Part shown: positions 1-8,419 of the stretch, one piece after another
Numbering within the stretch: position 1 is the first letter of the stretch
How the letters are laid out: every line of letters begins with the position of its first letter
Assembly (NCBI GenBank): GCA_964569695.1
Contig: CAZMUA010000010.1
Span: 55,263-119,262, forward strand
Source: UBA8106 sp964569695
Lineage (GTDB): Bacteria; Acidobacteriota; Vicinamibacteria; Vicinamibacterales; UBA823
DNA length: 64,000 nt
Direction: 5' to 3'
Program-made: the position numbers and the translations under genes
The notes under the pieces: model-generated
Told to the model about the DNA's origin: nothing
Seen by the model: only the letters and a program-made list of their open reading frames with translations
Database searches by the model: none

Positions 1-987
1 AATCATGTCCTGGTACACCCAAGCCGGTGACTCTGAACAGGTGCTAGCTTCCGGCTGATGATGCATCGGAAAAAACACGTAGGGCGCATCAGGCACTACT
101 TGGGTTAAATGTCGTTCGAGCCAGAATCTGTTTCTGGCCGACTGGGCATGCCATCGCAGGTTATGTAAACCTCGCTGGATGTCTGCCCATCGTTGCACTC
201 GTGGTAGGACTTGTCTGAAATTGAAAAGAGAACTGCCGTTTACCATGTTCTTGTGCATTCGCGCGTACGCTGACTTCTCTAGGTGATCTTGCAAACTATC
301 TAGCACGTTATCAGCTTGTCCAAAACTTGAGGTGGCAATAAGTGCCTTCTGACGATAGAGATGCTCAAGTACTATATTAGAGCGTCGAAAACCAAAAGCA
401 GGTGTAATTTGGCCTTGACCAAGAGTAGAAAAACGAAACTCCAGTCCGAAGATGCCATGTCGACGGGCAAGAGCAAAGGCGACACAGGATGAAATGTTGT
501 CCAATGTTTCGTAAAACACTACAGACGGATGGACGTCAGCAAATATTTTCGACAAAGTATGATACGCACCAACGTACGACTGCACAATCTCTTCGTGCGT
601 CTGCATATAATCCCAAACGCCGCCGTAATCCCTCACAATCTGGCCGTATAAAAGATAGTTGCTGGCGGCTTGATAAAGCGTTAGGCCAATCTCCTTCTCG
701 ATCGCTTTGACACGTGCTGGCGTAACAAATTGATCGTCAAGTGTCTCAACCATCGATCTTCGGGCGAGTCGCACCCTGCGTGGAACATTCACATCCTTGT
801 CGTCGGCCACGTCTGGTGTTCGGTAGGGATAAACCTGTACGCTTGGAATTTTTTTAAATGACGACACTTCTTCAGGACTCGCCAACACGACAACTTTATG
901 ATCGGCACTTAATGCCACGGCCATCTCATAAAAGAGATGGTGAAGTCGAGATCCTCGAGACATTAACAGAACAGTTTTATTAGGCAT
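1..987 (-). CDS. Capsule polysaccharide biosynthesis-like protein (3' end beyond window)
   Basis: Open frame of 329 codons with no stop, running off the left edge, so the C-terminus is missing. The start is the ATG at 987, which overlaps the stop of the flippase gene by 8 bases (ATGCCTAA), a translational-coupling arrangement. The visible protein begins MPNKTVLLMSRGSRLHHLFYE and near residue 310 has the segment FPMHHQPEAST, which resembles the Phe/Tyr-Pro-x-His-x-QPE-A-(S/T) segment of Caps_synth-type (KpsS/KpsC-like) capsule proteins. The role is probably glycosyl transfer or surface polysaccharide assembly; the family assignment rests on one motif recalled from memory. No membrane segments are evident. 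It is the last visible member of the nonulosonate/flippase operon. Confidence 0.6.
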   Translation of the reverse strand, partial: MPNKTVLLMSRGSRLHHLFYEMAVALSADHKVVVLASPEEVSSFKKIPSVQVYPYRTPDVADDKDVNVPRRVRLARRSMVETLDDQFVTPARVKAIEKEIGLTLYQAASNYLLYGQIVRDYGGVWDYMQTHEEIVQSYVGAYHTLSKIFADVHPSVVFYETLDNISSCVAFALARRHGIFGLEFRFSTLGQGQITPAFGFRRSNIVLEHLYRQKALIATSSFGQADNVLDSLQDHLEKSAYARMHKNMVNGSSLFNFRQVLPRVQRWADIQRGLHNLRWHAQSARNRFWLERHLTQVVPDAPYVFFPMHHQPEASTCSESPAWVYQDMI

Positions 988-2380
988 CACGGCTGACTGT
1001 TTGATCTAAAGAACCAAGAAATACCCAGTATTGTTTTGCCTCTCTCACGAGGAAGCCTGACATGAGCACACCACCGACAAGAGCCACCAGTGTGCCTGGC
1101 ATCTGTATGCTAATGACTAAAACACTCGCCGCTACGAAAATCCAAATAGTCATGATCCGATTTAAGCGGTATACATTCCATGAGCGGGAATACATGAAGA
1201 GCGTCCCACTGGCGTACGCCGCCACAGCAGCCCACGCAGCACCTAAAATGCCCAGCCGCGGAATCAAAATGAGGTTCGACACAGTAAAGACTGTCAATGA
1301 CAATACATTTTCGGTCGTTAAGGCAGCCATACGACCACGCGCCAGACTAAGATTGTGCAAAAACATGTGGGGCGCCTTAAACATGGCGAGCACTGCGATC
1401 ACCGGCACCACAGTCGCACTTGCCGCGTACTGCCTTCCGAGCAAAAGGTAAACGATTTCATGTGCAAAGAGGGCTATCGTTGCGCTCAACACCACGACAA
1501 GTAATAAACTGCGCTGCCACAGATCTTGAAGCCATTTCGTGCCGAGTGGTTGCTCGGCAATCGCACGGTAGACTAAGGGTTCCCACTCCTTATTTAGAAT
1601 GATGATGACCATAATCGCTGCCGCACCCACGGTATAGCCGACAGCATAAAATCCGACGTCAGCCGGGCCCAGAAAGCGATTCAGTAACACACGGTCGAGA
1701 CTGGATAATCCCCAAGTTGCGAGACTAAAGGGCACTCCCACAAACAGTGTGGGAGCGACGGCTTTCCAGACTACCCGGTCCCACCCATAACGAAGGCGTG
1801 GAACAATATAGTGAATACAGATAGGTGCAAACAGAAAAGCAGCGACTAAATCACCTAACAGTAGGCTGATGGGACCAGCCCGGAACAGAATGAGTGCCAC
1901 CAAGATCGTTATCATTGAGATGATGGCCTGCACTAATTCCAAGACCGCCACTTTGTCACCTCGATTATTCGTGCGCCAGTCTGCACGAATTGGTGCACCG
2001 AGACAAACCAGCCCAATAGTCAGAAGGATGACATCGTAGAATGGCCAGAGCGGTATGCCAGGTAGCAGCACTTGGCCCACCACATCGCCCAACAGCCACA
2101 GTAACAGTAACCCTGCACCAAGCATGACCGCATGTGCGATGAATAAGGTGCTATCTCGACCGTTTCTCTGGGATTCCTTCCGGTACGACCAACTTATAAA
2201 CACTCTTTCCATCCCAGGCGCAACGATTAGACTAATAACACCACCGACAGCGAGGACCACCATCGCTGTTCCAAGTTCTGCCGGGTCCAAAAATCTCGTG
2301 TAAACCGGAAGCAGCAGAATCCGCGATCCCATCGATAAGACGCGACCAAAGAAATACCATGTAATACTGCGCCTGATCAT
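980..2380 (-). CDS. Wzx-type oligosaccharide flippase (MATE/MOP superfamily)
   Basis: 466-residue polytopic membrane protein with about 12-14 hydrophobic segments spread evenly over its length, starting MIRRSITWYFFGRVLSMGSR, a typical N-terminus of the polysaccharide-transporter branch of the MOP superfamily. Length and topology match Wzx flippases, which move undecaprenyl-pyrophosphate-linked oligosaccharides across the inner membrane. It is co-directional with the neuB-type genes upstream and overlaps the downstream capsule-like gene by 8 bases, so it probably exports the nonulosonate-containing unit. A second flippase lies at 22097-23557. Substrate cannot be read from sequence. Confidence 0.85.
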   Translation of the reverse strand: MIRRSITWYFFGRVLSMGSRILLLPVYTRFLDPAELGTAMVVLAVGGVISLIVAPGMERVFISWSYRKESQRNGRDSTLFIAHAVMLGAGLLLLWLLGDVVGQVLLPGIPLWPFYDVILLTIGLVCLGAPIRADWRTNNRGDKVAVLELVQAIISMITILVALILFRAGPISLLLGDLVAAFLFAPICIHYIVPRLRYGWDRVVWKAVAPTLFVGVPFSLATWGLSSLDRVLLNRFLGPADVGFYAVGYTVGAAAIMVIIILNKEWEPLVYRAIAEQPLGTKWLQDLWQRSLLLVVVLSATIALFAHEIVYLLLGRQYAASATVVPVIAVLAMFKAPHMFLHNLSLARGRMAALTTENVLSLTVFTVSNLILIPRLGILGAAWAAVAAYASGTLFMYSRSWNVYRLNRIMTIWIFVAASVLVISIQMPGTLVALVGGVLMSGFLVREAKQYWVFLGSLDQTVSRDA

Positions 2381-2436
2381 GACAACATTTAAAGGAGACT
2401 ACTTGATATCTAAAGTGGTTAAGAATTGCAGCGTAA

Positions 2437-3504
2437 CTAGCGCGATCGCTTCCACTTGATCGCATCTAGCGGTAGTAGTTCGTCGAGCTTGAGATCCTGC
2501 TCGGCAACCGTTCCAATCACATCGTTGAGATAAGACGACTTAAGTCCTGTGCCAGGGCTTTTCAGAGCCAGCATCTTGTCCGTAATAACGGTACCCTTGC
2601 GAATCTCCATGCCAGCTACAATACTCTTCGCAAGTCGATGTCGTACGGTTAACTCAGATTCCAGCATATTTTTTTCTGGTCGACCAAGTGCCTGTTCAAC
2701 CTTGCGAATACCTGTAACAAGTTTCTTGAACCCGTCAGGTTGCAGCGAAGCCTCGTGATCGGGACCACGTGCCGTCCAATCAAGCGTGAAATGTCGTTCG
2801 ATTACCGCCGCACCAAGCGCCACGGCTGCTTGGCTGACGATGATGCCCTGTTCGTGTCCAGAATAGCCAACCACTACGTCAAACGTCTCACGAAGGGTTC
2901 GAAGCACGCGTAAATTAACATCTTCCGGCTCAGTTGGATAAGTAGAAACGCAGTGCAAAAGTACTACCTGTTCATGACAGGCACGAATGACATCCAATGC
3001 CTCTCCAATCTCTTCAAGCGTACTCATCCCGCTCGATAACAATACCGGTTTCCGTGTATGGGCAATTCTCTCTAGCAGAGGTAAATTCGTTACGTCAGCT
3101 GACGCAACCTTAAACGCTGGTACTCCAAGGGTATCCAGAAACTCTGCACTCTTGAGATCCCAGGCACTTGCTAAAAAGAAAATGTCGTGCTCTGCTGCAT
3201 GCTGCTTCAGTTCCTCGTAAGCGGCATCGGTTAATTCTAACTTTTGTCGATGTTCACCATAAGTGGGTCCGTAGGAATTGGGACCATCGTACGGACGTTG
3301 TAATGCCTCACGCGTCAAGATGTCTTCAACGGTCCGCTTTTGAAACTTCACGGCATCGGCATTAACCTCGCTAGCCACTTTTATGAGCTGCTTCGCCTCA
3401 GCAACTGAGCCATTGTGATTTACACCTGCCTCAGCCACGATAAAGCAGGGTTGCCCATCACCGATCACGCGTTTGCCTAGCTGAATAGTCTTCACGGCGT
3501 TCAT
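2437..3504 (-). CDS. neuB: N-acetylneuraminate synthase family protein (NeuB/LegI type)
   Basis: 355 residues, usual length for sialic-acid synthases that condense a 6-carbon amino sugar with phosphoenolpyruvate to a 9-carbon nonulosonic acid. The N-terminal TIM-barrel motif EAGVNHNG lies at about residues 25-32, KFQKR follows at about 55, and HFTLDWTARGPDHEAS near 236-251 is the conserved metal/substrate region. Residues from about 290 form the C-terminal antifreeze-like SAF domain (ending DELLPLDAIKWKR). Neighbours are a PtmA-like SDR, a Gfo/Idh oxidoreductase and a CMP-sugar synthetase, matching legionaminic/sialic-type pathways. Whether the product is sialic, legionaminic or another nonulosonate cannot be told from the sequence. 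Confidence 0.9.
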   Translation of the reverse strand: MNAVKTIQLGKRVIGDGQPCFIVAEAGVNHNGSVAEAKQLIKVASEVNADAVKFQKRTVEDILTREALQRPYDGPNSYGPTYGEHRQKLELTDAAYEELKQHAAEHDIFFLASAWDLKSAEFLDTLGVPAFKVASADVTNLPLLERIAHTRKPVLLSSGMSTLEEIGEALDVIRACHEQVVLLHCVSTYPTEPEDVNLRVLRTLRETFDVVVGYSGHEQGIIVSQAAVALGAAVIERHFTLDWTARGPDHEASLQPDGFKKLVTGIRKVEQALGRPEKNMLESELTVRHRLAKSIVAGMEIRKGTVITDKMLALKSPGTGLKSSYLNDVIGTVAEQDLKLDELLPLDAIKWKRSR

Positions 3505-3529
3505 CTACAATTCGCGCAAATCTTGATCT

Positions 3530-4369
3530 CTACCAAGCTGTCCATCCCCCATCAACCACCAGATTTGATCCAGTCATGTACGACGAAGCATCTGACGCTA
3601 AAAACAAAATTGCGCCGCGGTACTCGTCGACCTTCGCCATCCGACCTAACACGGTCTTTGCTGAGTAACTGCGAACGAACTCTTCATCATGACCGTCATA
3701 GGCACCACCAGGGGTCAGCGCATTCACACGAATATTCTTCCCTGCCCAGTACGTTGCTAGGTATCGCGTGAGCCCCAACACTCCACTCTTAACGACAGAG
3801 TACGAAACAGGAGTATTCAATGGACGGGATGAATCGTATGGATTCGTGCAGCCTTCATACAACCGCTGATTCGGTCCTACGAGTCCGTAGGTTGATGAAA
3901 TATTAATAATGACGCCACTGCCTTGCTCCACCATGACCCGACCGACATGCTGTGAACAAAGATAGGCGCCAGTAAGTCCAACCGCCAAGGCTTCCTGCCA
4001 TAGGGACTCTTGATACTCTTCGAATGGTGCGAAATAACCAGCCATCTTCTCCGAACCGCCCTTAACGGTCATCGCGGCATTATTAATAAGAATATCAATC
4101 CTGCCGAAACGCTCTAGAATTTGCTTCACCATGGCACGTACGGAGTTCTCATCTCCAACGTCCACAGCAACGGACAACGTTGGAACCTTGAATTTTTCCT
4201 CAAGCTCTGTCGCTGTACTGGCAGCAGCATCTCCAACACGATCAGCAATCACCACATTCGCGCCAGCTTCAGATAACACCTCCGCATGCTGGCGTCCCAA
4301 AAGACCCGCTCCACCTGTCACGATAGCCACCCGGCCAGCAAGGTCGAACAAATGTTTTACTTGAGTCAT
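3530..4369 (-). CDS. SDR-family oxidoreductase, PtmA-like
   Basis: 279-residue classical short-chain dehydrogenase. Cofactor motif TGGAGLLG at residues 18-25, NNAA at 96-99, catalytic Ser around 158-159, and Tyr190/Lys194 in YSVVK. The ATG at 4369 is chosen because an upstream in-frame extension to 4504 would run deep into the preceding gene; the chosen start lies 11 bases after that gene's stop and is preceded by GACGAG. It sits between neuB and a CMP-sugar synthetase gene, the place occupied by ptmA in Campylobacter legionaminic-acid clusters. Exact substrate is unknown; a role in preparing the amino-sugar precursor is inferred from context. Confidence 0.8.
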   Translation of the reverse strand: MTQVKHLFDLAGRVAIVTGGAGLLGRQHAEVLSEAGANVVIADRVGDAAASTATELEEKFKVPTLSVAVDVGDENSVRAMVKQILERFGRIDILINNAAMTVKGGSEKMAGYFAPFEEYQESLWQEALAVGLTGAYLCSQHVGRVMVEQGSGVIINISSTYGLVGPNQRLYEGCTNPYDSSRPLNTPVSYSVVKSGVLGLTRYLATYWAGKNIRVNALTPGGAYDGHDEEFVRSYSAKTVLGRMAKVDEYRGAILFLASDASSYMTGSNLVVDGGWTAW

Positions 4370-4380
4370 GATGGTCTCGT

Positions 4381-5376
4381 CTAACTGTCCTTTAAAGTAA
4401 CGGAGCAATCGTCTTCGGCGGATTGCTTCGCAGCCAGAGCAATCTCTAGAACTGCCTTGGCCTCGGTCAACGGAATCAGCGGTGCACTGCGACCTGCCAC
4501 ACAATCAAGAAAATGCGTTAACTCATCAAGAAACATCGTATTTCGATCAAACGTTGGAGGTTCAGTCCATATTTCCCAATGAGCCGTCTCACTGTCGTAC
4601 CATTTCACCATCCCAGCTTGGTAGTCCCACTGAATTGTTCCGCGTTCAGTAGTAATTTCAAGGGTTCGTGTGGGTGGACGCTGGACATAATTCAAATGTA
4701 TAGAAACTCGTGATTGTGATCGATGTTCAAGTAAGATTTCCGCGGTATCCTCAACATCAAGATCCAAACCACCCCACCCACCAGCTTGCGCAAACACCTT
4801 ACGTACTGGACCAAACAACCAATACGCATAATCGAGCTCATGGATTAGCGTTAAAATCACGCCACCCCCGAGTTCCTTGCGTGCGCTGTAGCCAAGCCGC
4901 CAATCCTCACCGGGATGCCACCCTGGAAGAAATTCGCCGGCATGTCCCCGAGCCGTAATGACACGCCCTAAGGACCCTGCTACCAATAACCGCTGGATTT
5001 GTTGCAACGCTGGGTGAAACCGAAAATTACATCCCACCATAGCCACCGATCCGTTTGTCGTTGTTATGTCGATTAAATCATTAACACTCTTGAGTGTATG
5101 AGAGAGGGGTTTCTCGATAAACAGGTGACAGCCTTGGCGCGCTGCCGCAAGAGCAACCTCAAGATGCAAACTCGTCGGGTTGGTAACAAAAACTATGTCC
5201 GGTTTCTGCGCTAGTGCTGTCGCAAGACTGCCATAAACGGGCAGCGGATGCTCGTCCATCTCTGGAATGTCGTTCCCGCGTACACGGTAGGCGATTACAT
5301 CTTGGATACCGACTTTACGCAAATTGCGTAAATGCCGGCGGCCAATTGACCCAAGACCTGCAATTAACACCTTCAT
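4381..5376 (-). CDS. Gfo/Idh/MocA-family oxidoreductase
   Basis: 331 residues. The N-terminal Rossmann fold has GLGSIG at residues 7-12, and the family signature EKP is at 88-90 followed by the mixed alpha/beta C-terminal domain. Such enzymes use NAD(P) to oxidise or reduce a sugar hydroxyl/keto group. The gene is two bases from the CMP-sugar synthetase gene upstream and 11 bases from the SDR downstream, so all are co-transcribed. In Campylobacter the similar gene ptmF accompanies ptmA and ptmB in GDP-sugar-dependent legionaminic-acid synthesis; orthology is inferred only from context and family. Confidence 0.82.
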   Translation of the reverse strand: MKVLIAGLGSIGRRHLRNLRKVGIQDVIAYRVRGNDIPEMDEHPLPVYGSLATALAQKPDIVFVTNPTSLHLEVALAAARQGCHLFIEKPLSHTLKSVNDLIDITTTNGSVAMVGCNFRFHPALQQIQRLLVAGSLGRVITARGHAGEFLPGWHPGEDWRLGYSARKELGGGVILTLIHELDYAYWLFGPVRKVFAQAGGWGGLDLDVEDTAEILLEHRSQSRVSIHLNYVQRPPTRTLEITTERGTIQWDYQAGMVKWYDSETAHWEIWTEPPTFDRNTMFLDELTHFLDCVAGRSAPLIPLTEAKAVLEIALAAKQSAEDDCSVTLKDS

Positions 5377-5378
5377 TG

Positions 5379-6116
5379 TTAATCCGAGTGCTGTACAAAC
5401 ATTCTGAACATGGCTTCAGCAATGTCGAAATCGATAGCGCGATCGAGATCACACTGGAGTGGCTGCTTCATGATCATCGGTACGATCAACTGACCTGTCA
5501 TCGATTGCTTAGCAAGGATTGTATCCAAGCGAATCACGTCGACACACCCATTCTGCCAATAAGTGGTGGGAAGCATCTGCCGAGGCTGGTTGTATGCTTC
5601 TTTAGTTTCGTTGTCCAAGAGAGGAACTAACACACCTTGGTCAATTCGCCACATCTTGTATGGATTTTGTGACGGTCTAGAGACTGATCTCACAGAATCA
5701 GCGTCTGGATGATCAGCAAGCATCTGTAGAGCCTGATCGATATCATTACTTGTTCTAAACGGCGACGTTGGACGAAGGTGCACGATCACATCTGGATGAC
5801 AGCCTTCATGTTCATCCAGCCAGGTTAATGCGTGTTGGAAGACCGCGAGATCAGTTGTATCGTCAGCTGCAAGATGAGCAGGACGCTGAAACGGCACCTC
5901 TGCTCCATGTTGTTGTGCCACTTGAGCGATTTCAGAATCATCTGTCGAAACAAGAACACGGTCTATCTGTGCAGTCTGTTGGGCAACCTCAATCGCATGC
6001 ACGATGAGGGGGCGTCCTGCGAGCAATCGAAGATTTTTCCGAGGAACTCCCTTTGAGCCGCCTCGCGCCGGAATTAATGCAAGAACCGACGGTTGCTTCA
6101 CATTAATGGACATCAT
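5379..6116 (-). CDS. neuA: Acylneuraminate cytidylyltransferase (CMP-nonulosonate synthetase)
   Basis: 245 residues, usual for single-domain CMP-sialic acid synthetases. The nucleotide-binding P-loop-like motif IPARGGSKGVPRKN lies at about residues 15-28, followed by DDSEIAQ and the HLRPTSPFR region typical of the family. It activates the nonulosonic acid with CTP for the glycosyltransferase step. The start is one of two adjacent ATGs (6116 or 6113), overlapping the stop of the GT4 gene by 14 or 11 bases. With neuB, the PtmA-like SDR and the Gfo/Idh enzyme it forms a four-gene nonulosonate cassette. Sequence alone does not separate CMP-Neu5Ac from CMP-Leg synthetase. Confidence 0.88.
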   Translation of the reverse strand: MMSINVKQPSVLALIPARGGSKGVPRKNLRLLAGRPLIVHAIEVAQQTAQIDRVLVSTDDSEIAQVAQQHGAEVPFQRPAHLAADDTTDLAVFQHALTWLDEHEGCHPDVIVHLRPTSPFRTSNDIDQALQMLADHPDADSVRSVSRPSQNPYKMWRIDQGVLVPLLDNETKEAYNQPRQMLPTTYWQNGCVDVIRLDTILAKQSMTGQLIVPMIMKQPLQCDLDRAIDFDIAEAMFRMFVQHSD

Positions 6117-7245
6117 TAAGACTTTCTTCAGTGGTTTTCATCAGCGACCGGTATAGCTGAGCCTCGCGTTGCTCCATGACGCTACCATCAAGAGTTACTG
6201 CCCTCTGCCTAGCCATGATCCCCATTTCATTTCGAAGGGACGAATCATCGATCAAACGCTGCAACGCGAATGCGAAGGCTTCAGGATCATTATCAACAAG
6301 CTGCCCTGTATCACCGACAATCTCCATCAGTGGTGGAATCTTTGATGCAACAACTGGTAATCCTGCTGACATCGCTTCCAACACTGGAATACAAAAACCT
6401 TCATAGTGAGTCGCCATCGCAAATACATCTGCGGCGGCATAATAACGAGCAATCTCCTGATGTGGCACTGCACGAATAAACCGTACCTGCTTGCGAATTT
6501 GAAGCTTGTCAACGAGACGTTCCAATGACGCTCGTAATATTCCATCCCCGATCACAGTTAATGTCGCATCTAACCGAGCAACCGCTTCAATAAGACACAC
6601 CTGAAACTTCTGAGGAATCAACCGACCCACAGTCAGGATAGACAATGCGCCAGTTCTTTCGTCCAGCGGTTGCAATGGTTTCACACTTTGCCCAAAACGT
6701 TCACCGGACACCCGGTTGTAAATTACGTGAGTCCGTTCGGTGGTGACGCCCCAACGATGCGCGTATCGTTCAACATGCCGAGTCACACATAAAACATCCG
6801 TTGCTCGTGGTAAGCAATAACTTTCAAATAGCATTCTGACAAAATGCATCAACCGTTTTTCGTGCGAGCGCTGCTCGTCAAGATCAGCATGCACCGATAT
6901 TAGTGTCGGGAGGTGTAAACGGCGGCCCCAATACACAGCCAAACTGCCACGAATGGCAGGGTCATACGCGCGAATCACATGTGGTTGAACCGTCTCAAAA
7001 ATTCTTGCCACCGAGCCAAACGGAAAGCCAGCTGTAAGGTAGTACCTCGGGCCCACTGCGTGTATGGTTAGCTTGGCATTTCCAACCAGTTCTTGCACCA
7101 CTTGAGGATCCACATCACGAGTGATCGGAGAAACGAAGTGCACTTCAGAGAAAACATTTTCTGGATTGTAATAGCGTGCCTTAATTTCCCCTTTTTCGTA
7201 AAAGGCTTTCAGTGGATCAGTCAAAAACACTAAGAGCCTCTTCAC
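6103..7245 (-). CDS. Glycosyltransferase family 4 protein
   Basis: 380 residues beginning at a GTG codon (7245). The GT-B fold is seen in the C-terminal donor-binding domain: LTVGRLIPQKFQ near residues 213-225 and the EGFCIPVLEAMSAGLPVVAS block near 292-311, carrying the E-x7-E motif. No signal peptide or membrane segment, so a cytoplasmic or peripheral retaining transferase that adds one sugar to the lipid-linked repeat unit. It overlaps the neuA-like gene by 14 bases. Donor sugar unknown. Confidence 0.85.
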   Translation of the reverse strand: MKRLLVFLTDPLKAFYEKGEIKARYYNPENVFSEVHFVSPITRDVDPQVVQELVGNAKLTIHAVGPRYYLTAGFPFGSVARIFETVQPHVIRAYDPAIRGSLAVYWGRRLHLPTLISVHADLDEQRSHEKRLMHFVRMLFESYCLPRATDVLCVTRHVERYAHRWGVTTERTHVIYNRVSGERFGQSVKPLQPLDERTGALSILTVGRLIPQKFQVCLIEAVARLDATLTVIGDGILRASLERLVDKLQIRKQVRFIRAVPHQEIARYYAAADVFAMATHYEGFCIPVLEAMSAGLPVVASKIPPLMEIVGDTGQLVDNDPEAFAFALQRLIDDSSLRNEMGIMARQRAVTLDGSVMEQREAQLYRSLMKTTEESLNDVH

Positions 7246-7326
7246 TGACTAGTCACCTCGAATATGCTGTCCATAAAATGATGAACAGCCGACGCATTGA
7301 ATTCACCGAGAACATCGGAATCGGAT

Positions 7327-8361
7327 TCACGCTAAGGGGTCGCACATTGATTCACTTGTCTTAAAACCCCAGCAAACCCAGCCACGATATCGACGTACTT
7401 CAACTCGCTCAAGTCCACATTTCGCATACAAAGCCTTCACTTCATCCTGAGTGAAACGATGCTCAACTGGAGGAGCGAAGCGATCGAAAAGATCGGCTGC
7501 AAGCACTGGCCATCGAACGGTATGAGAGAATGGCCAGGGTTTTACTCGGTTTGGTGACATCCAAGCCGTAATTCGCGATGGCAGTGAAAACATAAGCCAA
7601 ATAAATGGTACGACTAGCCAGCAGCAAGCAAGTAAAACCGGTGGACTTAGTCGACTGGTAACACGACGAACATGATTCACGATCCACAGACTAAAACGGA
7701 CCCAGCCGGATTGTGTTTCGAACTTTTCATAAAGGTAAGTCACAATCGGAGCACCCGGTTTGAGTAACTTCACGAGTCCTTCCAAACCACGTTGTGGATC
7801 AGGCAAGTGATGTAAAACTCCAAAACTGTACACAAAATCGAACACGTTCTTTTGGAAAGGCAGTAAATGCAAGTCTCCCTGCACAAGAGCGCCTCGTTCA
7901 GTCGGTTCGACTATCTGGGCAATGGCATCCACGCCGGCACTCAGGTCAAATCCAATGACCTTCACTCCATCGCGCCAAAACTTGATGAGATCGGCTCCCC
8001 CGCCACATCCAGCGTCGAGACCAACCTGATTCTGTCCATCAAAGATGTCGGCGGGAACCAGTTTCTGGTATTGATAAGAATCCTTTTCCCAATCCTGCTT
8101 TATTTCAGGCGCTCCAAATCGCTGCCATGTGAAATCATAGGTGTCGCGCGTTCGGACAACCTTGTCATTGGTCGTAACACTTTCGTTAATTGGAAACCGT
8201 GGAATTCCATTTCGGATCGGATAAGCAGTGCTACACCGGGCGCAGTGCAAAGTTGTCAGGTCATCATCTCGGGTGTGAGGAGATGACGGTGATGGTGCAG
8301 GAACATCTAACAGTCCACAACAACTCGGACAAGCGAGATAGTCCACCAACCAAGCCTTCAT
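7327..8361 (-). CDS. SAM-dependent methyltransferase with N-terminal Trm112-like zinc ribbon
   Basis: 344 residues. The N-terminus has a Trm112-like zinc ribbon with Cys11, Cys14, Cys40 and Cys43 and the typical YPIRNGIPRF segment. A class I methyltransferase domain follows with LDAGCGGGADLI near 113-124 and VLHHLPDPQRG near 180-190. Residues about 220-270 are hydrophobic, suggesting one or two membrane-associated helices. The architecture recurs in the gene at 10279-11364, on the other side of the GT-C/TPR membrane protein. Substrate is unknown; methylation of a sugar or of a lipid-linked intermediate is possible from context. Confidence 0.78.
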   Translation of the reverse strand: MKAWLVDYLACPSCCGLLDVPAPSPSSPHTRDDDLTTLHCARCSTAYPIRNGIPRFPINESVTTNDKVVRTRDTYDFTWQRFGAPEIKQDWEKDSYQYQKLVPADIFDGQNQVGLDAGCGGGADLIKFWRDGVKVIGFDLSAGVDAIAQIVEPTERGALVQGDLHLLPFQKNVFDFVYSFGVLHHLPDPQRGLEGLVKLLKPGAPIVTYLYEKFETQSGWVRFSLWIVNHVRRVTSRLSPPVLLACCWLVVPFIWLMFSLPSRITAWMSPNRVKPWPFSHTVRWPVLAADLFDRFAPPVEHRFTQDEVKALYAKCGLERVEVRRYRGWVCWGFKTSESMCDPLA

Positions 8362-8419
8362 TCAAGAATCCTTGAAGTCTTGCCCATTCTTATTAAGTTC
8401 AGAATCGTTAATTCTTCGG

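Noticed and set aside
489..710. 73-codon plus-strand open frame
   Set aside because: Antisense to the partial capsule-like gene, which is continuous over 329 codons; no motif.
4370..4504. N-terminal extension of the PtmA-like SDR
   Set aside because: Overlaps the end of the Gfo/Idh gene by over 120 bases and adds non-conserved residues.
5214..5630. 138-codon plus-strand frame
   Set aside because: Antisense to the Gfo/Idh and NeuA-like genes, both of which have clear family motifs.
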